Assembly (NCBI RefSeq): GCF_016862315.1
Contig: NZ_BOMS01000048.1
Span: 28,823 to 92,822 of the forward strand
DNA length: 64,000 nt
Direction: 5' to 3'
Origin: Actinoplanes palleronii
Lineage (GTDB): Bacteria > Actinomycetota > Actinomycetes > Mycobacteriales > Micromonosporaceae
How positions within the stretch are numbered: position 1 is the stretch's first letter; each line of letters opens with the position of its first letter. The notes beneath the pieces were generated by a model. That model searched no databases, was not told where the DNA came from, and was given only the letters and a program-made list of their open reading frames with translations. The position numbers and the translations under genes are program-made. Positions 39,526-49,797 of this stretch are shown here, piece after piece.

Positions 39526-39787
39526 GATTTCCCTCCGAGGCCACGGGCCAAGGCGCATGCCAAAACATACGGAAGCACCCCGGAATGATCCGGCCTACGG
39601 CACGGCACTGGGCGTCGAACGCCGGTTTCCTGAAACCCTATACCCGGCACGCCCCGCTAGGCACAAAACACAATAGTGCTCGCCGTCCTTTCCTGGACAC
39701 GCTGCGATGAATCCGCCGCCTTCGCACGCCTGCACCCCATAGGAAAACTCGCCGAAAATTGGTTTCCCAGCGCCGGGACAGCCACTG

Positions 39788-42544
39788 TCAGAGTTTTTTC
39801 CTTGAGCGCAGAAACAGCTTGCGGATTTCGTCCGCGACCAGCAGCAAAGCGCCACAGACCACCAGGAGGGCCCAGTCTGCTGCGGCCAGCGGTGCGGTGT
39901 GGAACACGCGCTGCAGCAGCGGGACGTAGCTGATCGCGCAGATCGCCACCAGGCTCAGCCCCTGAGCAGCGAGCATCCGGCCGCTGGACCGCAGACCGAG
40001 GGTGACGATGCTGAGCCGGTCGCTGCGCACGGTCAGCCCGACGAAGATCTGGCTGACCACGATGCCGGCCTGGCTCATGGTCAGGGCCTCCCGGTAGACC
40101 GGATTCGCCGCGGTGACGGCGTCGAAGGGCAGCCCGGCGCTGTGGATGTGCCAGAAGAAGACGGCGGTGACCCCGGCGGCCTGGATACCGCCCAGGAACA
40201 GGATCCTGCGGACGACCGCGGCCGAGAACAGCGACTCGCGGGGACTGCGTGGCGGCCTGTCCATGGTGCCCTGCTCGGGCTGCAACGTGCCCAGCGCGAG
40301 CGCGGGAAGCACGTCCGATCCGAGATCGATCGCGAGGACCTGAACCGCGGACAGCGGGACGAGCGGGAACCCGGCGAGCGTCGCCACGACGATCGGCACG
40401 AGTTCCCCGATGTTGGAGGTGAACACGTAGATGAGGAACGTACGGATGTTCTGATAGACCGACCGTCCGCGCTCGACAGCGGCGGCGATGGAGGCGAACG
40501 AGTCGTCGAGCAGCACCATGACGGCAGCTTCGCGGGCGACGTCCGTACCGGAAGCGCCCATCGCGACGCCGATGTCCGCGCGGCGCAGGGCGGGAGCGTC
40601 GTTGGCGCCGTCGCCGGTGACCGCGACGATCTCCCCGAGGTCCTTGAACGCGGACACGACGCGCATCTTGTGTTCCGGTTTGACCCGGGCGAACAGCAGC
40701 GGCGCGGGGTCGGCCACCAGCGCCCGGAGCTGCTGTTCGTCGAGGCCGTCGAGGTCGGCTCCGGTCAGCGCGCGCGGGTGCGCCCGGTCGATGAGCCCGA
40801 CCTTGCGAGCGATGGCTTCCGCGGTCAGCACGGAGTCACCGGTGACCATGACAATCCGGATGCCGGCGCGTTCGCAGGTCGCGATCGCCGCGGAGACCTC
40901 GGGACGGGGCGGGTCGAGCATGCCGATGAGTCCGAGAAGGATCAGGTCCTGCTCGGTGCCGGCCTGCCCCGTGCCCGCCGAGACCGGCCGGTAGGCGACG
41001 GCCAGCACGCGCAGCGCGTCGCGGGACATGTCGTCGTTGACGGCGGTCACCCGGGCGCGCATCGCGTCACTGATCGCGACGACACCGAGGTCGTCCTGCA
41101 CGACGTGGGTGCACCGGGCGAGCAGTTCCTGTGGTGCACCCTTGACGTACGCGACGACCGTGTCGTCGACGCGGTGCACCGTCGTCATCAGCTTGCGGTC
41201 GGCGTCGAACGGGAACTCCTGGACACGGGGCGCCGCCTGTTGCTCCGCGCCGACGTCGACACCGGCCTTGGCGGCCACGACGAGCAACGCGCCCTCGGTC
41301 GTGTCACCCAGCACTCGCCAGCCACCGTCGGCATCCGCCGGCAGGAGCCTGGCGTCGCAGCACAGGACGGCAGCTCGCAGCGTGCCGAGCAGCGACTCAG
41401 GGCTCTCGACCGCGCCGACCGGCTCGTAGCCCACCCCGGACACCCCGTGGGTCCGGTCCGGTACCCAGATCTGCTGGACCGTCATCTCGGCCTTCGTCAG
41501 CGTGCCTGTCTTGTCGGTGCAGATCACCGTGGTCGACCCCAGGGTCTCCACCGCGACCAGTTTCTTGATCAGAGCCTGCCGGTGTGCCATCCGCCGGACC
41601 CCGACGGCCAAGGCGACCGACATCGTCGCCGGCAGTCCCTCGGGGACCAGGGCGACCATCACGCCGAGGGCGAACACGAACGAGGTCACCAGCGGGCCGC
41701 CCAGCGGCAGCCGGATCGCGAACACCAGGGCGCCGAGGCAGAACGCGCCGGCAGCGACCCGGCGCGCCATGCCGGTGACCTGCCGTTGCAGCGGGCTGTG
41801 CTCGGCGTGGGTCGTCGCGGTGAGCTGGTAGATGCGCCCGAACTCGGTGTTCTTGGCGGTGGCGACGACGACCGCGAGGGCGGTGCCGGCCACGACCATG
41901 GTGCCCATCCACACCAGGTTGTGAGCGTCCAGCGCCGGGATGCCGGCCGCGACAGCGTCGGGTGTACGCCGGGCGGGATCGCTCTCACCGGTCAGCGCGG
42001 CGTTGTCGACGCTGAGCCCGTGCGCCTCGATGACCCGGGCGTCGGCGGGCACCGCGTCGCCGGCCGCGAGCACCAGGATGTCGCCGACGACCAGGCTCAC
42101 CGCCGGCGCGTCGACGCGTTCGCCGTCACGAAGGACCACCGTCCGGTGCGGCACCATGGCCCGCAGTGCCTCGGCGGTACGTTCGGCGGCGAACTCCTGC
42201 CCGAATCCGATCACCGCGTTCAGCAGAACGACTGCCAGGATCGCCACCGCCAGTTCAAGACTCCCTGGGTCGCGCGGACTGCCCAGCCGGTAGGCGACGA
42301 AGGTGATCACGGCCGCGACCAGCAACATCACCGCGAACAGATCGGTGAACTGGGCGGCGAAGCGACGAAGCATCGACGGACCGCGGGCGACCGGCAGTTC
42401 GTTGGGACCGTCGCGTGTCAAGCGGGTCGCCGCATCCGCCGCGGAGAGACCGCGTGCGGTGACCCCCAAGGTCTCGAGAGCACCTTTCACCTGCAACGAC
42501 GCGGACACAGTGCCGCGCGTGGGCGTTTGCGTGCCGGTTTCCAC
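39788..42544 (-). CDS. P-type cation-transporting ATPase (P2A-like)
   Basis: A 918-residue protein starting at GTG 42544 behind GGGGAG. It has the N-terminal cation ATPase domain (GLSAADAATRLTRDGPNELPV), actuator motif LTGES, M4 motif PEGLPA, phosphorylation site DKTGTLT, hinge GDGANDAPALRRADIG and the C-terminal helix domain. PEGLPA plus the length point to a Ca2+- or Na+/K+-type P2 pump. It is the second such pump in 11 kb and clearly different from the 31244-33880 one. A 262-bp gap with lower GC follows before the kinase gene; no gene is supported there. Confidence 0.9.
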   Translation of the reverse strand: METGTQTPTRGTVSASLQVKGALETLGVTARGLSAADAATRLTRDGPNELPVARGPSMLRRFAAQFTDLFAVMLLVAAVITFVAYRLGSPRDPGSLELAVAILAVVLLNAVIGFGQEFAAERTAEALRAMVPHRTVVLRDGERVDAPAVSLVVGDILVLAAGDAVPADARVIEAHGLSVDNAALTGESDPARRTPDAVAAGIPALDAHNLVWMGTMVVAGTALAVVVATAKNTEFGRIYQLTATTHAEHSPLQRQVTGMARRVAAGAFCLGALVFAIRLPLGGPLVTSFVFALGVMVALVPEGLPATMSVALAVGVRRMAHRQALIKKLVAVETLGSTTVICTDKTGTLTKAEMTVQQIWVPDRTHGVSGVGYEPVGAVESPESLLGTLRAAVLCCDARLLPADADGGWRVLGDTTEGALLVVAAKAGVDVGAEQQAAPRVQEFPFDADRKLMTTVHRVDDTVVAYVKGAPQELLARCTHVVQDDLGVVAISDAMRARVTAVNDDMSRDALRVLAVAYRPVSAGTGQAGTEQDLILLGLIGMLDPPRPEVSAAIATCERAGIRIVMVTGDSVLTAEAIARKVGLIDRAHPRALTGADLDGLDEQQLRALVADPAPLLFARVKPEHKMRVVSAFKDLGEIVAVTGDGANDAPALRRADIGVAMGASGTDVAREAAVMVLLDDSFASIAAAVERGRSVYQNIRTFLIYVFTSNIGELVPIVVATLAGFPLVPLSAVQVLAIDLGSDVLPALALGTLQPEQGTMDRPPRSPRESLFSAAVVRRILFLGGIQAAGVTAVFFWHIHSAGLPFDAVTAANPVYREALTMSQAGIVVSQIFVGLTVRSDRLSIVTLGLRSSGRMLAAQGLSLVAICAISYVPLLQRVFHTAPLAAADWALLVVCGALLLVADEIRKLFLRSRKKL

Positions 42545-43075
42545 CGTGACTCCCCTTCAACCGCCGAGGGCGGCTCTGCTGATGACAGGACGCCAGGGGC
42601 CGGGTGATGAGGACCAGATCGGGGCGCGGGGATCCGCGACGGCGATCTCGGCGCGGGAGTCTGGGCGCCGGTGGCGAGCTTCGTTGGTCTCAACGTACGC
42701 GCACCGCGGCCGCGGTCCGGCGCGCCGGGGTCGGGGGCTGCGCTGCGGTCTCGCGTGGTTGCGGCAGGCACGAGCGTCGCGGTCACGGTGATCCGGCCGG
42801 TGGAGAACCCACGTGATCCCCGTAGTGCCGGCGGCGTCGCCGAGGCGTACGGTCAAGGTGTCGCCCGGGACCTCCGGTGGCCGCCGAGCCCACCGTCGAC
42901 GTCTTCCCGACATTGTGGATCTTTCCGGCGCCGAGGCGTGCCCGGATGTCCCGGACCCCGCACAGGAGCACGGCCCCCGCTCTGAGCCGGCGGCGCCGCC
43001 TTCCGATACATCCGTGGACGCGCTGGACGCGTCGCGGAACACGTGTCATGAGCAATGCGAAGGAATGTGAGTGCG
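42545..43075. other. Intergenic region between divergent P-type ATPase and DoxX genes
   Basis: About 530 bp without a supported gene. Several frames are open on both strands, but their products are Arg/Pro/Ala-rich and have no family features. The region must hold the promoters of both divergent genes; I could not fix the boxes. Confidence 0.5.
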
Positions 43076-43690
43076 ATGGTCGACATCGCCAACGATCACG
43101 AAACCTCTCGCCCGACCACAACGGACCGGCCCGAGCAGGCCGCCCGGCACCAGACCGGCGTCGCGGTGGCGCCGGACGCCACGCTCTCGGTCACCGGGCG
43201 GACGGCCACCGCGACGCGGTACCTGCTGGCCGGCATCCGGCTCGCGCTGGGCTGGGTGTTCCTCTGGGCCTTCCTCGACAAACTGTTCGGTCTGGGCCGG
43301 AGCACTCCCGCCGCGAACGCGTGGCTGGACGGCGGCAGCCCCACCGCCGGCTTCCTCGGCAAGGCCGCAACCGGACCGTTCACCGGCCTCTACCACGCGA
43401 TCGCCGGGAACGCCGTCATCGACGGACTGTTCATGGCGGCTCTGCTCGGCATCGGCGTCGCGCTGATCCTCGGCATCGGGATGCGGATCGCTGCCGCCGC
43501 CGGCACCCTGCTGACCGTCCTGATGTGGACCGCGGTGCTACCGCCGGCGACCAACCCGTTCATGGACGAGCACCTCGTCTATGCCGCCGTGCTGATCGTG
43601 CTGGCCCTGCTCGCTGCCGGGAACACGTGGGGGTTCGGCCGTCGGTGGGCGGCCACGCCGCTCGTCCGGCGTAGCTCCTGGCTCAGGTAG
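43076..43690 (+). CDS. DoxX-like membrane protein
   Basis: The start is set at ATG 43076 (MVDIANDHETS); ATG 43055 is possible. The product is 204 residues. After a polar N-terminal tail of about 50 residues come four membrane helices of the DoxX type (LLAGIRLALGWVFLWAFLDKLFG, LFMAALLGIGVALILGIGM, and following). DoxX proteins are found in respiratory or redox-stress membrane complexes. It is divergent from the second P-type ATPase and fits the stress-type block. Confidence 0.75.
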   Translation: MVDIANDHETSRPTTTDRPEQAARHQTGVAVAPDATLSVTGRTATATRYLLAGIRLALGWVFLWAFLDKLFGLGRSTPAANAWLDGGSPTAGFLGKAATGPFTGLYHAIAGNAVIDGLFMAALLGIGVALILGIGMRIAAAAGTLLTVLMWTAVLPPATNPFMDEHLVYAAVLIVLALLAAGNTWGFGRRWAATPLVRRSSWLR

Positions 43691-43774
43691 ACCCGATCGC
43701 GTGTGCGTTCCACCTGCCCGGAGCGCACACGCCATCGTTCACCCCGGCGACGGACACCCAGGTCAGGAGTCCTC

Positions 43775-44689
43775 ATGATCGACCAGGAACGAGCACCGGA
43801 CCATCACGCCGCAGGATCGACGGGCGCGCCGCTCGGCGCCGGGCTGATGATGCTCGGCACGGCAGTGGGCGCGGTCGCGCTCCTCGGGCCACTGGTGTCG
43901 GATGTGCTGCGTTATCGCACCTCCCCGACGAGCCTGAACCAGATCATCGGAGGCGACGCCGCCGCGCTGACCGTCGTCGCTCCGGTCACGATCAGCATCG
44001 GTGTCCTGGCGGCACGCGGGCATCCGGCGGCGCCCGCGCTCGCCCTGGCACCATCGATCTTCGTGGCCTACACCTACACCCAGCTGATCCTCGGCAACGA
44101 GTTCCTGCGGTGGCCCGGCAACGTCGAGCGGTTCTTCCCCTTGCTTCTCACGGTGTTCCTCCTGGCCGTGTCCCTCGCACTGCGCGCGTGGCGCGACATG
44201 CCCGGGGCGGGGTTGCCGGCCCCGTCCGGGCGCGCCGATCGTACGGCCGGGATCCTGCTGCTGGTCATCGCCGCGTTCGTCGTGGTGGGCCTGCACCTGC
44301 CCAGCTACCTGGACGCCATGCGTGACCGCCCGGCGGGCGTGCAGTATCTGTCCAGCCCTACCGCGTTCTGGCTGGTCAAATTCATGGACCTGGGCATCGT
44401 CGTCCCTGCTGCGATCACCGTCGGCATCGGCACCCTGCGCCATCGGCCGTGGGCACGCCGGCCGATGTACGCGATGCTGGGCGCCTACACCCTGATCGGA
44501 GCCTCGGTCACCGGCATGGCGATCACCATGGCCGTACGCCACGACCCGGATGCCTCCGCCACCGTGGTGGTGGGTGCGACCGTGATGGTGACGGCGCTGG
44601 CCGCGGTGACCGGCTACCTCTACCGGCCGTTGCTCCGGCGCGCCCCGTCCCCGCCGGCCGCCTCGTCCCGCAGGCGGCCGGCGGGGTGA
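43775..44689 (+). CDS. Multi-spanning membrane protein of unknown function
   Basis: The start is ATG 43775 (MIDQERAPDHHAAG), with CAGGAG 6 bases before it. The product is 304 residues with about eight hydrophobic helices (for example LMMLGTAVGAVALLGPL, FFPLLLTVFLLAVSLAL, AGILLLVIAAFVVVGL). I see no catalytic motif and do not recognise a family. It follows the DoxX gene by 84 bp in the same direction and may be transcribed with it. Confidence 0.7.
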   Translation: MIDQERAPDHHAAGSTGAPLGAGLMMLGTAVGAVALLGPLVSDVLRYRTSPTSLNQIIGGDAAALTVVAPVTISIGVLAARGHPAAPALALAPSIFVAYTYTQLILGNEFLRWPGNVERFFPLLLTVFLLAVSLALRAWRDMPGAGLPAPSGRADRTAGILLLVIAAFVVVGLHLPSYLDAMRDRPAGVQYLSSPTAFWLVKFMDLGIVVPAAITVGIGTLRHRPWARRPMYAMLGAYTLIGASVTGMAITMAVRHDPDASATVVVGATVMVTALAAVTGYLYRPLLRRAPSPPAASSRRRPAG

Positions 44690-44693
44690 CGGA

Positions 44694-45329
44694 TCAGCAC
44701 TTCTTCCAGGCGACGTGGTAGACCGTGTCGAGGTTGCCGTCGGTGGAGTCCATCGTCATGAAGCTGGTCTTCTTCTTGTCCGACCAGCCGCCGCTGACCC
44801 GCAGCTCGGTGTTGACGTTGAGGTAGCGCTGCTCGCCGCAGGGCAGGTAGGCCAGCGAGCTGACGCCGATCCGGTCGGTGCGCTGCCAGTCGCCGTCGGC
44901 CGGGCCGGCGAAGTTGTGCCGGATCCGGCTGGTGCCCTGCTCGCCCTGGAAGTAGTAGTAGGCGGTCTGCGTCGCCGAGGAACCGCGCTCCAGGTGGGCG
45001 TACCCGCGGTAGTCGGTGCTGGCGATCGCGTAGGTGTAACCCTGCGGGACGTGCACGTTCAGGCCGAGCTGGCAGTTCTTGCGGAACTCGGTCGGGCCGG
45101 CCCCGGCGCCGGTCTGCGCGGTGAACTCGCTGTAGGTGACGGTGAACGCCTTGCTGTCCGGCGACACCGTCACGGCGGCGGTGCCCCAGGGGCAGCCGGA
45201 CCCGTTGGCGGAGACCACGTCGATGACCATCTGGTTGCGCGGCGGCGCCGCGGGTGCCGCGCCGGCCGGTGCCGCGGTGGCGGCCAGCGAGGCGAGCAGG
45301 GTGGCGGCGGTGGCGAGCGTCTTCAGCAT
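44694..45329 (-). CDS. Secreted DUF4360 family protein
   Basis: A 211-residue protein with a signal peptide (about 1-25, cut near AGA). The mature part shows the DUF4360 pattern ANGSGCPWGTAAVTVSPDSK, AFTVTYSEFTAQ and a Cys pair (CQLGLNV, LPCGEQR), ending in WKKC. Members are small secreted proteins of unknown role in actinobacteria and fungi. It converges on the membrane protein gene with a 4-bp gap. Confidence 0.85.
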   Translation of the reverse strand: MLKTLATAATLLASLAATAAPAGAAPAAPPRNQMVIDVVSANGSGCPWGTAAVTVSPDSKAFTVTYSEFTAQTGAGAGPTEFRKNCQLGLNVHVPQGYTYAIASTDYRGYAHLERGSSATQTAYYYFQGEQGTSRIRHNFAGPADGDWQRTDRIGVSSLAYLPCGEQRYLNVNTELRVSGGWSDKKKTSFMTMDSTDGNLDTVYHVAWKKC

Positions 45330-45488
45330 GTCGATCCTTAGCGGTACGTCAGTGGGACCTCCGTAACGTACGGTTTGTCCCTTTCGTCCGCTACGACCAC
45401 CACGCCTGAGTTGATCTCTTTAGGAGTACATTCCGGGCCTTTGGAGCCATCCAGTTGATCACCGACGGGCCCGAACGGTCAGCCCGGA

Positions 45489-46052
45489 TCAGCCGAAAGG
45501 CGCCCGGCGCAGCAGATGCAGCGCCCGCTCCACCGCCGGCGCGAGGTCGGCCGGCGCCACCACCGTCGCGATCACGCCGTAGACCATCCGGTGCGCCAGC
45601 AACACGTCGTCGACGGTGACCCCGGCCGGCACCAGCCCGGCCGCCTGCGCCCGCGGCAGCGTGGCACCCACCAGCGCGTGCAGGCGCTCGCCGCCGGTGT
45701 ACTCGGTGGTGCTGCGCCGGGCGTCGACGACCATCTCCACGAACGCGGCGGACTCCACGGTCAGGTGCACCATCCGCTCCCAGAGCCGGCCGAACGCGCC
45801 CGCGTCCGGGTCGGCGGCGATCACCTCGAGCTGCGCGAAGTTCTCCTCGAACACCGCGAACGCCAGGTCGAGCCGGGTCGGGAAGTGCCGGTACAGCACG
45901 CCCTGACCCACCTCGGCGTCCTTGGCGATCGCGCTGAGCGGCACGTGGTAGCCCCGCTCGGTGAACAGCCGGCGCGCCGCGTCGAGGATCGCCTGCCGGT
46001 TTTCCGAGGCCGCGGCGGGACCCCTATTGACGCGACCGCCAGAGCTGGGCAT
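45489..46052 (-). CDS. TetR-family transcriptional regulator
   Basis: A 187-residue protein. The N-terminal helix-turn-helix (about 18-65; AILDAARRLFTERGY, LSAIAKDAEVGQGVLYRHFPTR) is followed by a ligand-binding domain. It is divergent from the flavoprotein gene, and a perfect palindrome lies between them, so it probably represses that gene and itself. The ligand is unknown, possibly a steroid-like or other substrate of the flavoprotein. Confidence 0.9.
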   Translation of the reverse strand: MPSSGGRVNRGPAAASENRQAILDAARRLFTERGYHVPLSAIAKDAEVGQGVLYRHFPTRLDLAFAVFEENFAQLEVIAADPDAGAFGRLWERMVHLTVESAAFVEMVVDARRSTTEYTGGERLHALVGATLPRAQAAGLVPAGVTVDDVLLAHRMVYGVIATVVAPADLAPAVERALHLLRRAPFG

Positions 46053-46066
46053 TCTTGCAACCTACC

Positions 46067-46088
46067 AACCGGACAACACTGTCCGGTT
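46067..46088. promoter_or_regulatory. Probable operator of the TetR regulator
   Basis: AACCGGACA (46067-46075) and its exact reverse complement TGTCCGGTT (46080-46088) are separated by 4 bases. The 22-bp palindrome lies 14 bp from the TetR start codon and 25 bp from the flavoprotein start. Confidence 0.75.
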
Positions 46089-46113
46089 GCCGGGTGCCGT
46101 GGAGGAGACCCCC

Positions 46114-47745
46114 ATGACCGACCACACCTTTGACATCGTTGTCGTCGGCAGCGGCGGGGCCGGCTTCGCCACCGCGCTCGGCGCCGTCGACGCCGGGCTC
46201 AGCGTGCTGATCGTGGAGAGCAGCCCGAAGTGGGGCGGCAGCACCGCGATGTCCGGCGGCGGCATGTGGCTGCCGGACAACCCGCTGATGCGCCGCGCCG
46301 GGGTCGGTGACTCCCGCGCCGAGGCGCTCACCTACCTGGACGCCACCGTCGGTGACACCGGGCGTTCCACGTCCCGCGAGCGCAAGGAGGCGTTCGTCGA
46401 CGGCATCGAGGACTTCGTCACCACCGCCGAGAAGTACGGGATGGTCTTCGCCCGCTCCACCGACTATCCCGACTATTACCCGGAACGTCCCGGCGGCAAG
46501 ATCGGCCGGGCCATCGAGGTGAAGCCGCTCAACGCGAAGGTGATCGGCGACTGGTGGAAGACGATCAGCGCGCCGGCCGGGATGCCGATCAAGACCGACG
46601 ACGTGTGGCTGCTCGGCCGCGCCTGGTCCACCCCGGCCGGTTTCCTGCGCGGTGCCCAGTTCGTGTTCCGTGCCCTGGGCGGCGTGGTCCGCGGCCAGCG
46701 GCTGGTCGGCATCGGCGCGGGCCTGGCCACCGCGTTCCTGCGGGCCGTGGTGATCGAGCACAAGGTGCCGCTGTGGCTCGACGCCCCGCTCGAGGAACTG
46801 CTGATCGAGGACGGCCGGGTCACCGGGGTCCGGATCACCCGCGACGGGCAACCGGTGACCGTGCACGCCACCCGCGGCGTGATGCTGGCCGGCGGCGGTT
46901 TCGACTTCAACACCGAGTGGCGGCGCAAGCACCACGGCATCGACGGCGCGCCCTCCGGCAACCCGGCGAACCTGGGCCGCCCGATCGAGATCGCCCAGCA
47001 GGCCGGCGCCGCCGTCGAGTTGATGGACGACGCGTGGTGGGGCGGCTCGGTCGCGGCGACCGCCGGGCACACTCCCGCGTTCATCGTCGGCGAGCGCTCG
47101 CTGCCGTACTCGATGATCGTCGACGGCCGCGGGGACCGGTTCGCGAACGAGTCGGAGTCCTACGTCGACCTCGGTCATCACATGCTCGAGCACGACAGGG
47201 ACGGCGCGTACTGGATGATCGCGGACGTGCGCCACGCCCGGCGCTACCTGCGTACCTTCGCTCTGGATCCTAAGAACAACAAGGCCATGCGGGAGGCCGG
47301 GATCATGGTGACGGCCGACGATCTCGACACGCTGGCGGGCAAGCTCGGCATCGACCCGGGCCGGTTGCGGGCCACCGTCGGCAGGTTCAACGGGTTCGCC
47401 CGCTCCGGTGTCGACGGCGACTTCGGTCGCGGCAATTCCGCGTACGACAGGTACTACGGCGACCCGACCGTGCACCCGAACCCGTGCCTCGGTCCCCTGG
47501 TGAAGGGCCCGTTCACCGCCTACCGCGTCGTCATCGGCGACCTCGGCACCAAGGGCGGAGTCGTCACCGACGCCGACGGCCGGGCGCTGCGCGAGGACGA
47601 CACGGTGATCGAGGGCCTGTACTCGGCGGGCAACAACTCGGCCTCGGTGATGGGCCGCACCTATCCCGGCCCGGGCTCCACGATCGGCCCGGCCGTGGTG
47701 TTCGGCCTGCGCGCCGCCCGCCACATGGCCCGCACCCGCTCCTGA
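46114..47745 (+). CDS. FAD-binding dehydrogenase (3-ketosteroid delta1-dehydrogenase/fumarate reductase-like)
   Basis: The start is ATG 46114, behind GGAGGAG. The product is 543 residues. The N-terminal FAD site is VVVGSGGAGFATAL, followed by SSPKWGGSTAMSGGGMWLP, as in ketosteroid dehydrogenases. C-terminal FAD contacts are GLYSAGNNSASVMGRTYPGPG and TIGPAVVFGLRAARH. The active-site tyrosines typical for KstD should be checked by alignment. The substrate is unknown; steroid or other cyclic ketone dehydrogenation is the usual family role. It is probably controlled by the divergent TetR gene. Confidence 0.88.
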   Translation: MTDHTFDIVVVGSGGAGFATALGAVDAGLSVLIVESSPKWGGSTAMSGGGMWLPDNPLMRRAGVGDSRAEALTYLDATVGDTGRSTSRERKEAFVDGIEDFVTTAEKYGMVFARSTDYPDYYPERPGGKIGRAIEVKPLNAKVIGDWWKTISAPAGMPIKTDDVWLLGRAWSTPAGFLRGAQFVFRALGGVVRGQRLVGIGAGLATAFLRAVVIEHKVPLWLDAPLEELLIEDGRVTGVRITRDGQPVTVHATRGVMLAGGGFDFNTEWRRKHHGIDGAPSGNPANLGRPIEIAQQAGAAVELMDDAWWGGSVAATAGHTPAFIVGERSLPYSMIVDGRGDRFANESESYVDLGHHMLEHDRDGAYWMIADVRHARRYLRTFALDPKNNKAMREAGIMVTADDLDTLAGKLGIDPGRLRATVGRFNGFARSGVDGDFGRGNSAYDRYYGDPTVHPNPCLGPLVKGPFTAYRVVIGDLGTKGGVVTDADGRALREDDTVIEGLYSAGNNSASVMGRTYPGPGSTIGPAVVFGLRAARHMARTRS

Positions 47746-47752
47746 CCGGCGT

Positions 47753-49678
47753 TCACACCTGAATGCGCGACCCGATGATCACCGTACGGTCGCGGGGCAG
47801 ACCGAGGAACTCCGCGGCGTCGGCGGTGAAATAGGACGTGGCGATGAACAGTCGTTTCCGCCACGGCGCCATCGTCTGCGCCGGGCCACGCACCAGCTCG
47901 ACCGTCGACAGGAAGTACGACGCCTCGTCGAGCGCCACCGGCCCCTCGGTCTGCTCCGGCGCGAGCAGCCGCAGGGCCGAGGGCAGATCCGGGCTGTCCA
48001 TGTAGCCGAACCGCGCGCTGACGTGCAGGATCCCGTCGCCGGCGTACCCGAGGTCGTCGACCCGGATCCGCTGCTCGTCGGGCACGTGCGGCACCGGCAG
48101 GGTCTCGATCGAGACGATCAGGATCTGGTCGTGCAGGGTGTGGTTGTGCGCGACGTTGGCCCGCAACGCCAGCGGCGTGGTCTGTTTGCCGCGGTTGAGG
48201 AAGACGACGGTGCCGGGCACCCGCGCGTACGAGCCCGGATCGGCCCGCAGCAGGTCGATGAACCCGCACAGCGAGCCTTCGGCCCGTTCCCGTTCCCGGG
48301 TGACCGCCTGCCGTCCGCGCTGCCACGTGGTCATCACGGTGAACGCCGTCAGCCCGATCAGCAGCGGCAGCCAGGCGCCGTGCGCGAGCTTGGTCAGGTT
48401 CGCGGCCAGGAACAGCAGGTCGATGGTGAGCAGCACGCCCGCGCCGAGGCAGACCAGCCACAGCGGGGTGTGCCAGTGCACCCGCGCGAGGGCGAAGAAC
48501 AGCAGCGTGGTGATGGTGATGGTGCCGACCACCGCCATCCCGAACGCGTACGCGAGTGCGGCCGAGCTCTGGAACGCGAAGACCAGGGTGAGCACGCTGA
48601 CCATCAGCAGCCAGTTGATCCCCGGCACGTAGATCTGACCGATCGTGGACGCCGAGGTGTGCGCGATCCGCAGCCGCGGCAGGTAGCCCAGCTGCGCCGC
48701 CTGCGACGCCACCGAGTAGGCGCCGGTGATCACGGCCTGGGCGGCGATCACCGTGGCCGCCGTGGCCAGCAGCACCATCGGCAGCCGCCCCCACGCCGGC
48801 ACGAGCAGGAAGAACGGGCTGCCGACGGCGCCGCGATCACGCAGGATCAGCGCGCCCTGGCCCAGATAGCTGAGCACGCACGCGGGCAGCACGAGCAGCA
48901 GCCAGCCGCGCGCGATCGCCCGGTGACCGAAATGGCCCATGTCGGCGTAGAGCGCTTCCGCGCCGGTCACCGCGAGCACGATCGCGGCGAGCGAGAAGAA
49001 CGCGATCCCGAAATGACCCCACAAGAACCCGATGGCGTACGTCGGGGACAGCGCCCGGAGAATCCCCGGGTGGCCGGCGATGCCGATCGCGCCGCACGTG
49101 CCGATGGTCAGGAACCACGCGATCATCACCGGCCCGAACAATCGGCCCACCGTGGCCGTGCCTTTGCGCTGGAAGGTGAAGAGCACCACGATGATCACCG
49201 CGGTGGCCGGCACCACCAGCTCACCGAGCCCCGGCTCGACGACCTTGATCCCCTCCACCGCGGACAGCACCGAGATGGCCGGCGTGATCATGCTGTCGCC
49301 GAAGAACAGTGCCGCGCCGAACACTCCGGCCAGCACGAGCAGTCCCGCCGCGCGGCTGTTCGCGGCGCCACCCCAGCGGCGCAGCATCGCGATGAGCGCC
49401 ATGATGCCGCCCTCACCGTCGTTGTCGACGCGCATCACCAGCGTGATGTAGGTCAGCGTCACCACGATCATCACGGACCAGAAGATCAGCGAGACGACCC
49501 CGTAGACGTTCCCGGTGCTGACCGGTACCGGGTGCGGGTCGTCCGGGTTGAAAACGGTCTGCAGCGTGTAGATCGGGCTGGTCCCGATGTCCCCGAACAC
49601 GATCCCGAGCGCCCCGACCACGACGGCGGCGCGCACCTTCTGCTTGACACCCGGCTCGGTTGCGGACTCCATGTTCAC
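47753..49678 (-). CDS. kup: Kup-type potassium uptake permease
   Basis: A 641-residue protein, with GTG 49678 favoured by GGAAGGA upstream (ATG 49672 possible). The Kup signature [16 protein letters not shown] opens the protein, followed by [23 protein letters not shown] and about twelve membrane helices to about residue 430. A cytoplasmic C-terminal domain completes it. It takes up K+ with H+. It converges on the flavoprotein gene with an 8-bp gap and is divergent from the aminotransferase gene. Confidence 0.95.
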   Translation of the reverse strand: MNMESATEPGVKQKVRAAVVVGALGIVFGDIGTSPIYTLQTVFNPDDPHPVPVSTGNVYGVVSLIFWSVMIVVTLTYITLVMRVDNDGEGGIMALIAMLRRWGGAANSRAAGLLVLAGVFGAALFFGDSMITPAISVLSAVEGIKVVEPGLGELVVPATAVIIVVLFTFQRKGTATVGRLFGPVMIAWFLTIGTCGAIGIAGHPGILRALSPTYAIGFLWGHFGIAFFSLAAIVLAVTGAEALYADMGHFGHRAIARGWLLLVLPACVLSYLGQGALILRDRGAVGSPFFLLVPAWGRLPMVLLATAATVIAAQAVITGAYSVASQAAQLGYLPRLRIAHTSASTIGQIYVPGINWLLMVSVLTLVFAFQSSAALAYAFGMAVVGTITITTLLFFALARVHWHTPLWLVCLGAGVLLTIDLLFLAANLTKLAHGAWLPLLIGLTAFTVMTTWQRGRQAVTRERERAEGSLCGFIDLLRADPGSYARVPGTVVFLNRGKQTTPLALRANVAHNHTLHDQILIVSIETLPVPHVPDEQRIRVDDLGYAGDGILHVSARFGYMDSPDLPSALRLLAPEQTEGPVALDEASYFLSTVELVRGPAQTMAPWRKRLFIATSYFTADAAEFLGLPRDRTVIIGSRIQV

Positions 49679-49797
49679 TGGGTCCTTCCTCGGCCGGCGT
49701 GCCGTCGAACCTGACGGTAGCCGCGCCGGGGTGCAGCCGAGCAGAATCGGCGCAACCGGCGGTTGAACCGGGACCGGCCCATCCTGAGGTGAGCGAC

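Noticed and set aside
39595..39787. Cys-rich minus-strand frame between P-type ATPase and kinase genes
   Set aside because: It has six or more cysteines and lower GC, but no start codon with a ribosome site and no recognised precursor features; not enough to call a peptide gene.
42557..43042. 161-codon minus-strand frame in the gap before DoxX
   Set aside because: Biased Arg/Pro composition, no ribosome site and no known domain; kept as an intergenic region.
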